From Hyposmocoma kahamanoa (lineage: Eukaryota; Arthropoda; Insecta; Lepidoptera; Cosmopterigidae): DNA of 64,000 bases. The notes under the pieces were generated by a model. It was not told the origin of the DNA. It made no database searches and was given only the letters and a program-made list of their open reading frames with translations. This document shows, in pieces, positions 56,029 through 64,000 of the stretch. The DNA is taken from positions 2,917,983 through 2,981,982 of the forward strand of contig NW_020654229.1 in NCBI RefSeq assembly GCF_003589595.1, read 5' to 3'. Both the position numbers and the translations under genes were made by a program. Each line of letters begins with the position of its first letter. The stretch's first letter is position 1.

Positions 56029-56290
56029 TTGATTCTGCCTTCCCCTTTTCATCATTGGAGGACTAGACGTGGGCTGGGGTTCCACCCATATGTTGTGAAT
56101 ATTCCCAGGAGTCGCACGAACCGTTTCGCATACACATTTATATGGCAAGCGGCTAGGGAGTGGAACTCCCTGCCTGCAGACTTGTTCCCTATAACCTGGA
56201 CCTTTTTAAGGCGAGATTGAATAGGTATTATTTAGGTGTGCATGCTACCGTCGACCTCATTATCGTTTTCCATCAGGTGAGATGGAGGTC
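56029..56290 (+). pseudogene. Jockey-like LINE ORF2 C-terminal fragment
   Basis: The plus frame contains 'RTRRGLGFHPYVVNIPRSRT', 'NRFAYTFIWQAAREWNSLPA' and 'DLFPITWTF'. This is the usual end of Jockey-type ORF2 (H-P-Y-x-V, R-T, F, W-N-x-L-P, F-P). It has neither start nor upstream domains. Confidence 0.75.
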
Positions 56291-56867
56291 AAATGCGCAG
56301 TTATTTTTTATACATATAAAATCAACTGTCATGCTCGGACTAGTGTCCACTATTTAAGAGTTGATACTCCCTCAGCTCCAATTCAAATGTTTCCCGTACT
56401 AATACGGTGGGTCGAGTGGCAGGGACAGGGCTTTATTTCAGAATTTATATTCTATTCTCTCGAAATCGAACCCATTTGAAAAATATATGTCGTATACTAT
56501 AGGTACGTGATCTATTCAGTTCAGTTGATATAAAAAAATCATTGGTTTAGGTAATGTACTTTGGAAGCTGGACAACTTACTTACATTTCACAAGCTGGTG
56601 CCCAGGATTAGTAAGGTAAGTACTTCAAATACCCTACTGGACTGTACTAGTTTTATTGGTTCTCCATACAAACTTTCATTCCCTATATCACATTGTGATA
56701 AAAAGTATCCTATGTCCTTGTTCTAGGTCCCATCTATAATATCAAAATTTCTCGAAATTGGTTCTGTGCATCAGTGGTTTAAGCATGAAAACGTAATAGA
56801 TAGAAGTTACTTTTGCATTTAAAATATTAGTTGGGATGAAATGTTAGCTTTAGTTTCGTTTTAACCG

Positions 56868-56915
56868 ACTTCAAAAAAGAAGGAGATTCTGTCTGTCCTT
56901 CTCGGATTAGTATTC
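56868..56915 (-). mobile_element. LINE 3' tail scrap
   Basis: 'TTTAACCGACTTCAAAAAAG' is the reverse of the common tail end. Confidence 0.55.
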
Positions 56916-57289
56916 ACTACCTAATTTCCATGGCAATTTTGCTACACTTCCGATTTTTCGACAATTGCATCGAATGCAGTCGCTTATGTTGAATTATTTA
57001 TGCACAAAAAAATATGCATATTTTTTTTATTTATTTATTTGAATGCAGGCAACAAAGACCCATAAATACATACCTTATACACTAACATACATAATAATAC
57101 AATAAAAACACTACTGTCTATTATTTACACGTATTGTCTGCGACGTGTGACGCAACGTGGGTGTCCGATAGCCGGCCTCGGAAACGTCGGTACATGACAC
57201 GCTTCGGCCAAAACTTATCCTCCATGAAGGTCGACAGATGTTAAGTTGGTACTCTCACCACAAATGAATTAAAATTTACATTGTGGCGG

Positions 57290-57410
57290 GACACCAACTG
57301 CTCGACCCTCAGGGTAGCATTCGCTTTCACCCATATATACTCCACAATATCGGCAGACTTTGTGGAGTAATGAAGCCGTGCCACGTATAACAACGTGTAT
57401 AGGTTTATGC
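57290..57410 (-). repeat. Repeat fragment, pair with 38757-38860
   Basis: Shares 'ATACTCCACAATATCGGCAG' and 'CTTTGTGGAGTAATGAAG' in reverse complement with 38795-38850. Confidence 0.5.
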
Positions 57411-57714
57411 ATTGTTGTTTATATTATTTTGTTTTATTAATTGTAAATTTAAAACTAAAATAAAGTATTTACTATTTATTTATTGCTAGTTTGCATCACA
57501 CTGCATCGCTGCTAAAGCTCGCAAGTGTGTAACATTTAGATCTGCCCAATTTGAATTAAAATCTTTTTTGCGACATACATTAGCCATCACAAATGTCATA
57601 CTCGTTTTTCTCAAATTCTGACAGTGACATTTCAACTTTGCAATCGGGTCGCAATGCAAAATTTTTAGTGTTTATTAAATTTTTCAGTATTAAATTTCTT
57701 TTATTTTATTCGCA

Positions 57715-57792
57715 ATGGCCGCTCGGACCGCTGTGTGTTACTCGGAGCAGCAAACGAAGTGTCTTCCGTATCTCGGCAAAGACACATATCAG
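57715..57792 (+). CDS. Exon 1 of small three-exon gene D
   Basis: ATG in context CGCAATGGCC opens 26 codons ('MAARTAVCYSEQQTKCLPYL' then 'GKDTYQ') to a donor CAG|GTAACA (GT at 57793-57794), phase 0. Codons are GC-richer than surroundings, as in coding DNA. An upstream ATG at 57595 in another frame would be a uORF. The next compatible exon is 60180-60252; an alternative acceptor at 58318-58319 is also in phase. Function unknown. Confidence 0.5.
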
Positions 57793-58319
57793 GTAACATA
57801 TTAGCATCTGCAAAAATTTACTCAAGTATCATGACGTATTTAAGGCTTACGCGCAGGCCACATTCAGTTTTCATACGTCTTTCACACCCTGACTAAGCTA
57901 ACTGAAGTATGTTGGCTATCTACTGTTGGACTGTACGAAAGGGGGAACGTGGAGACTGGACTCCGCAGGCGATAGTTTCCAAGAAAATTAACTTGAAAAA
58001 TATTCATTTACCAAGGCTACAGGAGTTATAAAAATACGATATATTTTTTTTTACTTGGTGTAATTTAATGCGTTTCCCGAATATGTTTTGGTCAGATACC
58101 ACTCCAGTCAAATTTAGGTGCATCTTCCTTATGTCCTTTATGTCTATCCGAAACAAACACCAAAACAATGGTCCGTGGCTATGTTGGCATAGCAATTGCC
58201 ACGGTCTGCTAAAAGACGTAATAATTGTATAATAAATTAAATATCCATGAGTAGTTATTCTAACGTTATGTATTCACTTTTACTTTTATCTCTAAGAGAG
58301 TTAACACATCGTATTCCAG

Positions 58320-58451
58320 GAAAACCCCCGACTCAGCGCTGTCGCAAATGCAACCGATGCAATTAGCAACTTAACACAATATTTATTTTATAATTCGAAG
58401 AGCAGACTTGTCGTGGCATTAGTACAAACCTGTATTCTCTTAATTAAATAA
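58320..58451 (+). CDS. Possible alternative terminal exon of gene D
   Basis: TATTCCAG|GAAAACC opens phase 0 for 43 codons ('ENPRLSAVANATDAISNLTQ' ...) to TAA 58449-58451, overlapped by AATAAA (58447-58452). Joined to exon 1 this would make a 69-codon protein. It could be chance. Confidence 0.3.
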   Translation, partial: ENPRLSAVANATDAISNLTQYLFYNSKSRLVVALVQTCILLIK

Positions 58452-58610
58452 ATTATATTTTTAAAAAGGCTTTTTTCGGTCGCCCGGACATAATTAGAGC
58501 ACAAACATTATTTGGTCTTTATCACAGAACACTATGTCTCAATTTGTCGAAAAACCGGAACAGAATACCAGCACGCGCTACTTAATATCTTTTTATATTC
58601 TACGTTACAG

Positions 58611-59290
58611 ATGGCTCCTCAATCACCATGCGCGCGAAACATCTTTCCCGTTTCTCGGCTTCAGCTACAATCTTTTACGAAAATTTAAACCAGTCATTTC
58701 AAGATAAATCCAACGACACAATTACAATTGCGAATTAACATGACAGTAAAATGTTCTTTGACGAAACTTAACAATTAAATAGTACGCATCGAATATATTT
58801 ATGGAATCCATTATTGAAGGACATTATCAACTAAACAACTTTTTATTATAATTCGGTACAAAACCCAAGAGTTATTGATTAATAAAATACAAAATAATTA
58901 ACCGTAGTACGTTTTTAAACAAATTATATTTTTTTAAAACACCTCTAATTTAACACAATGACAGGTTAATATTCTTAGTTTCCGATGAAGATGGCTCCAC
59001 TATCGCCATGAGCGCAACAACACATTTCCTTTTTTTTTTTCGATTTCAGCTACAATCTTTTACATACATTTAAACTAACAAAAAATCAATAACATACGAA
59101 AATTACAATTGCAAATTAACATGACGGTAAATGTTCAGAAATGAAAATTAACGATATAACAGTTCGCAATCAAAGATTTTTTATAAAATCTGATATTGAA
59201 GGTCAAGAAAGAAAATTTATTATAATTCGGTATAAAACACAAGAGTTATTGTCTTTTAATATTATTTAATATAGCGTTAAATATAAAAGT
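58611..59290 (+). repeat. Diverged tandem duplication, period about 380 bp
   Basis: 'ATGGCTCCTCAATCACCATG' at 58611 and 'ATGGCTCCACTATCGCCATG' at 58991 begin two copies sharing 'TTCAGCTACAATCTTTTAC', 'AATTAACATGAC' and 'TTTATTATAATTCGGTA'. The repeat lies in the intron of gene D. Confidence 0.75.
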
Positions 59291-59339
59291 TAATAATGCG
59301 CCCGTTTTAACACAAATCATGACAATTGTAACAAACTAG

Positions 59340-59680
59340 TGGAGTAATAACACATAAAAATAATTGAATATCAATTCAACAAAAATTCAAATACAATGAA
59401 TAGCGACATCTCCAGCCAGGGCTGGTAGTTGTAAAGGTGTCTAACTGGGTGACGAAATACTTTCATAGATTTCACATAGATGGCGCTACGGCTGAAAGTC
59501 GTTGAAAACCAAATCAACAAAGATCCGACAACAAGCACATGGAAAAATTCGTGAGGTCCGCTGGTTCCTTCCGTGGCTTAGTTGGCACAGCGTCTGGCAC
59601 GGTTTGTTTGAAAACAAACTAATGGAGTAATTTCACTAAAAATAATTGAATATCCGTTCAATAATAATTTAACTAAAACC
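59340..59680 (+). repeat. tRNA-headed repeat 'SINE-D'
   Basis: 'CCGTGGCTTAGTTGGCACAG' resembles the A-box head at 34830-34860. 'AATAATTGAATATC' blocks stand at both sides, here as direct repeats. The B-box part is lost. Confidence 0.6.
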
Positions 59681-59809
59681 AATTTCTTTTAAATCCAGTG
59701 TTATAGTGCCCGCTTTCCTACCATCTGAAAGTGGAGCGTATGGTCACAAATCAAAAATACTATGACTGAAGAACAGAGGTCCAGAATAAACGTTAGGGCG
59801 CATTTATTG

Positions 59810-60115
59810 GACACGATTTTTATCGCGCTCACCCCGGTCGAAGGGTGGAGTCCGCGTTGCGTATCTCTAACTGTGTGCGTCTAAATGTAATGGCAAAATA
59901 CGCTCTAGTTGTCTAGCCTTTACGTTTCAATTTAAATGAGCGTTCTGGGCACGCGGGCGAGACTGGCTTGTATCTGGTTAACGCGGCGGCCGCGCGGTAA
60001 TTTTATTGAGAGGAATTTAAATGTTGTTGTATAATAGATAGAATTCATATTCGCCATTAATGTACATGAAGGTAACTAGGCGGTCGCCGCGTGAAAACTT
60101 TCTTCTCGTGTAACT
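59810..60115 (+). repeat. Dispersed repeat, pair with 29440-29620
   Basis: 'GAGGAATTTAAATGTTGTTG', 'TTCGCCATTAAT' and neighbouring blocks match. The left half is GC-rich ('GCGGCGGCCGCGCGG'). Confidence 0.6.
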
Positions 60116-60179
60116 GGGCGCTTAGGAGATGAGAACAGTAAATCACAAAATAAAACAATGAAAACAAAATTTGTTTCAG

Positions 60180-60252
60180 CAAGAAGAAGGCGATCATAAA
60201 CGTGAAACACACCTACAGAAAAAACAAACGAACAACCAGCAATATATTGAAG
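60180..60252 (+). CDS. Exon 2 of gene D
   Basis: AATTTGTTTCAG|CAAG acceptor (AG at 60178-60179) and GAAG|GTATCT donor (GT at 60253-60254) bound 73 bases: 24 codons plus one base. Phase 0 on entry fits exon 1 and one base on exit fits exon 3. It encodes a Gln/Lys-rich polar stretch ('QEEGDHKRETHLQKKQ' ...). The exon is too short for length-based ORF detection. Confidence 0.5.
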
Positions 60253-60335
60253 GTATCTATTGTAGACAGAGATGAATAATGGTTTAGAATTTCTAACCGT
60301 TCGCCCGAGTTGTAACTCAAAGCGACCGGCTTTAA

Positions 60336-60718
60336 GAGGGAGCAGAGGAAAAATTCCTAATCTTCGATTTGATTTTAGAGGGGTATATCCACTTTAAATT
60401 TAAAAATATAATATCGTATGAGTAACTACACGATATATTCAAGCATAGACATTAATCAGAAACATAAAACAAGAAAGTTTCCTCGATAGACATTAGGACA
60501 AAAATTAGATAATGAATTATATTTATGCATGATCGACAACTGTCACTACGGATTTCTTTATAATCCCTTTAGTTTTAGAGTTATTCCGCTAAAAGAATTT
60601 GATACTTTTAATGCGCAAATTCAACATCTCCTGTCGCATGTCACGCGAACTTCAGGCATATATTTGTTTCACAAATTTGGGCGGAGCCAACGTCAAAACT
60701 TTTTTGGCATGAGAGCTC
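60336..60718. mobile_element. TTAA-flanked MITE (piggyBac-like), copy 2, reverse
   Basis: Starts GAGGGAGCA after TTAA (60332-60335) and ends TGAGAGCTC before TTAA (60719-60722). It is the reverse complement of 3549-3988. The 76-codon frame at 60529 is inside it and non-coding. It sits in the last intron of gene D. Confidence 0.7.
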
Positions 60719-60832
60719 TTAAGCTATCTCTGCACGAAAACGTGGGTGGAAACCATTGAACGCGTTAAATATTCTATTTGGTCTGTTTCGGTTAAGCCAT
60801 TTCAGTGTTCAATAATATTAGAATTATAGACG

Positions 60833-60910
60833 ACCTCGGTGGCAGTTTGCACTGTGGACACAGGATGAGAAGGTCCCGGGTTCGATTCCTGGTAGGGGTA
60901 TGAACTTTTT
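60833..60910 (+). repeat. SINE-B head
   Basis: 'GACCTCGGTGGC' with 'GGTCCCGGGTTCGATTCCTG' (B box). The SINE body is absent beyond the head. Confidence 0.55.
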
Positions 60911-61263
60911 CCTTTTAGTTAAGATGCTATGTTATTTAGAAGAAAACCATCTTTATTATTGAGGCTGTCGAGCAGTATGGTAAAATAACAGGTTTTTTTT
61001 CATATTTGGAGGGTTCGATTCCCCGTTCAGATATGCGATTATCTAAAAATCATTGAATGCAGTTCCAATTGTTTTTACAATCAAAATGTTGTCTTCATTT
61101 AGTAAAATTTTCTATCTACGGTATTTAAAGTGCTTTGCCTCCGTGTGGCATAGCCGGGAAACTTGTGTAACTTTTGTAAGATTAAACTGTTTGTAATAAA
61201 TTAAATTTTGATTTAAAAAAAAAATATTAATTTGATTTGTAATGAATTGTTAACAATCCACAG

Positions 61264-61532
61264 TGAAACACGTCGAAAACTACACATCAACGATATCAAA
61301 AGCTAGAGAGAAAACGAAAAACTTGAAAAGAACGCCAAATGTATCACCAGACCGGCGACCGTTTAATCACGATGAATTAAAAAAAATTAAAGAACGATAT
61401 ACGTTTCTTGGAAGGCATCCTAACAACCCAAGTAAGGAGAAAAATAAAAGAAACGGAATAATTGACGAAACGACCGTTAAGAAAATTGAGAAGACAGATG
61501 TAGTGCGGCGCAGTGAGTATTTTGGTGTATAA
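61264..61532 (+). CDS. Exon 3 (last) of gene D
   Basis: ACAATCCACAG|TG acceptor (AG at 61262-61263) opens two bases plus 88 codons to TAA at 61530-61532. With exons 1 and 2 the CDS is 420 bases (139 residues plus stop). This exon is strongly basic: 'KAREKTKNLKRTPNVSPDRR', 'HDELKKIKERYTFLGRHP' and a 'VVRRSEYFGV' C-terminus. Part is helical-looking; no domain recognised. No poly(A) signal within about 300 bases; the GC-rich block starts soon after. Confidence 0.55.
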
Positions 61533-61599
61533 TTCAATAGAAATTACAGTCTGTGTCAAATCGATCTGTACTTGCACAGACTTGTAACTTTACTTGTCC

Positions 61600-62500
61600 C
61601 TATATACCGACCCGACGACAGATAGGATTTTCCGGAGAGACTACGGGCTCGATGACAAGACACTAGCCTTCCGCCAGTGATCCTTTATGTCCCTGGTGGA
61701 CTGGTGGCTGCAGAGACGGACTTGTTTGTCTGCCCCGGTTGCAAGTGGCCGGGGCGTCTGTCTCGTGCGCAGCTAGCGCGTCTTATTAGCCGTCTAGTTG
61801 AGGGTCTAAAGCGAGGAGACGCGCGGGAGCACGTAAGCTGCCCTTTAAGTTGAAAGCTATGCTCGGACATTGTCGCCGGACACTGCGACTGGCATCTCCG
61901 GCACTAGCCCGGAGAGCTAGTAGAGGATAAGCTAGATATCCTCCGATCCCGCTTAGGTTGTTGGGAACTGGAAAGAAGTCGTTTTTCGGCGTCGGGAAGT
62001 GAGCTTGCCTTACCGCTCCGTCACCAATGAGGAGATTTGGTAGTGGACTCAGAGTCGACGGCTTAGCGGTGGCAACCGCTAGTTGTGTAATGCGCAACGG
62101 GAAGTGAGCTTGCCTACAACTCCGGTACTTATCTGGAAAACAGGGAGGGTACTGGACGTGCGCCCGGGGCGGGGCTCACCCGAGGCACTGCCTCTCGAGA
62201 ACCGGACGAAGTCCAGTGACATAGGTCTGTGACAACCCTGTACATCACTGGCGTCAGAATCTGAACTTATGAGGTTTCTGTGCCCGCATAGGTTATGGTG
62301 CCCTTTTCGTATACCCTAAAGGTCGGTAGAGAGAGTCATTAAAATCGAAATTAGTGTTCAAAAATGGGGGCTGTACTTGCGCAGAGCAACGGTGGGGTAC
62401 TCGAGGGGGTTTGGGCGGCGCGGTACAGACGAGCTTCGAACGCGCTTCTCGCGCGCGTCCATTTCGCGTTTTACGCGCGTTTATATGGATACAAATGCAA
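61600..62500. repeat. GC-rich block with internal direct repeat, unclassified
   Basis: About 900 bases much richer in GC and CpG than the window average. GGGAAGTGAGCTTGCCT occurs twice (61994-62010, 62099-62115). The minus frames 61685-61870, 61786-62097 and 62293-62580 have no domains. It may be the 5' region of a retroelement or a gene promoter/CpG-rich segment. Confidence 0.4.
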
Positions 62501-62744
62501 TAATCTGCTTTAGAGTTTAAGTTTATTGGATAATTTCTGATTAGCGTAGGTATTGGGTTGTTGTATTTAGGTAAGTGCACGTTATGAAGGAATACTGTTA
62601 ATTGTTCGTTTGTTCAATGCACGTGCATGATTTGTCTGAAGCTATAGGTAGAAACCTGCAATTGGCTTTATGGTTATTTTCCTTTTTTTTTAAATGTAAG
62701 AAACTGTTGGTTTTCCATGAATAAATAAATTTAAAAAAAAGAAG

Positions 62745-62865
62745 AGAATAGAATAAGCTTTATTGCACACAAAACAAAAACAGTGACAATATAGAACATA
62801 GTTAAAGGTACAATCTTATCGCTAGATAGCGATCTCTTCCAGGCAACCCTACAAATTATTACGGA
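62745..62865 (-). mobile_element. LINE 3' end (same type as inside 41410-41855)
   Basis: Reverse complement reads 'GGTTGCCTGGAAGAGATCGC', 'TAGCGATAAGATTGTACC' and 'GTGCAATAAAGCTTATTC'; truncated LINE 3' end with poly(A)-like signal. Confidence 0.7.
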
Positions 62866-62959
62866 GTTATAGTTAAGGGCAGTTAGTGGTGCACAAAGCA
62901 GCTGAACGGTGTATACATTTAACCGAATACACTCTTAAATAAAATTCATAAAACGTACT

Positions 62960-63165
62960 AGGGTGTAACCGAAGGGTGCAGTGGAAATCCAGGAACGTAG
63001 AGAGTTACTTTCAAATAGCAAATTGGCACTGATAGTTTAGTTGAATATTTTGTCTAATTAAATTAATTTCATTTCAAAAAATTACGATAATTCGTCGTCA
63101 TCGATATTAAAATCGAGCTCGAACATCCCTAATCTCATACAAGCACTTGCTTTAAAGTTGTCGTA
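62960..63165 (+). repeat. Dispersed repeat, pair with 44385-44830
   Basis: Shares 'GGTGCAGTGGAAAT', 'TTAAAATCGAGCTCGAACAT' and 'CTTGCTTT'; lacks the R1 insert of the other copy. Confidence 0.6.
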
Positions 63166-64000
63166 CATACGTGACGTAATAGGTTTTATTATTTATTTAC
63201 TTACAAAACTTGTACTTCTGAGCATATGTCACAAATATTATAGCACATTTTACGGTTGAAAACACTGAAAGAACAGATTTTTATCCGATTTCATAGAATC
63301 ACTGTAAAACGCAGCCCAGGATACATTCGATGTTTAACAGCATGAACTGTGAAAAGTGCTAGGAATGATTTTGGAATGTTATTTACATGGCACTAGTTGT
63401 TATTTTATTTTATTCGTACTTAAAATTAGTAGAATTATAAGATTCAGTGCTAAAATTCATTCTTTTAAATTTACAGACATTTAGTTCGTTTATTTTGCAA
63501 TAATTTGATAATGTCATTGTCACAATTTTACTTTATTATCCCATGATTATGGTTTTGTAGCAAAAAAGTTTGTACTTACACAAGAAAACTAATATTTATC
63601 TTCGCTGTCTCAAAAAAGAGTATTGTCGGCCTAACTCAATAATGTCTCATTGATTATGAATTTATGATTTTCTTAGTTTATAACAACGCTGCTATTATTA
63701 GATACCTACATACTTTATAGGGGTATGTATACTCTGATAGCGTGGTCGGTTGGTAGTGGAAACTGGTATGACTTTCAATGTGTATACTTTGATCACGATA
63801 TCAGTTTCACCTGCTTAATTGCCGTACAATTTGTGGCAACCAATCGCGCCATTCGATTCAACTGAACAAATAATAGGGGTTAAAGTATGAAATTGCCGAT
63901 TTGTACTGAAAATCTAAATTGTTTATTTTTTAAATTTTTAACAAATTTATTTAATCAAAATAGTTGCCATTATTGGGAAGGTTATTAATGCCTTTGCGAT
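63166..64000. other. AT-rich intergenic DNA
   Basis: No coding frame, RNA box or repeat recognised. Confidence 0.4.

Noticed and set aside
60529..60759. 76-codon plus frame as a gene
   Set aside because: It lies almost entirely within the TTAA-flanked MITE, and the other copy of the element (3549-3988) does not keep the frame.

Overview
This is an insect nuclear genome window, most probably from a moth or butterfly (Lepidoptera). It is AT-rich, genes are split by introns and lie far apart, and most of the DNA is interspersed repeats: tRNA-derived SINEs, decayed LINE tails, a BEL/Pao relic, two hAT transposase relics, and many short inverted-repeat elements (MITEs), several with intact target-site duplications. 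The Lepidoptera assignment is inference from the repeat repertoire. Two assembly gaps (N) lie at 28862-29288 and 46768-47167.

Layout. From 1 to 12.4 kb there is only repeat and intergenic DNA, including an unexplained cluster of a GTGACGGGTGGGACA motif at 7.56-8.80 kb. At 12.49-12.69 kb (minus) is a first coding exon with a protein phosphatase 1 docking motif; the rest of that gene must lie left of the window. From 15.1 to 27.6 kb (minus) four lysine/serine-rich exons join in phase (27251-27561, 21411-21957, 17261-20767, 15120-16894) into one large low-complexity protein of about 2045 codons, so far 5'-incomplete, which I cannot assign to a family. Its introns are full of TTA-flanked Harbinger-type and 8-bp-TSD hAT-type MITEs. 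At 35.2-37.0 kb (minus) is another large last exon (about 604 codons) of an unrecognised basic, probably nuclear protein. From 37 to 57 kb there is a nest of transposable elements. At 57.7-61.5 kb (plus) a small three-exon gene (139 codons) can be built from splice signals and phase alone. The last 2.4 kb holds a GC-rich repeat-like block, a LINE tail and featureless AT-rich DNA.

The genes do not form an operon or an evident pathway. The strongest signals beyond ordinary annotation are the two orphan low-complexity minus-strand genes, the 7.5-8.8 kb motif cluster, an element at 30.1-31.3 kb with related-looking terminal motifs, and a hammerhead-like core in one dispersed repeat. All functional statements about unrecognised genes are limited to what can be seen in the sequence.
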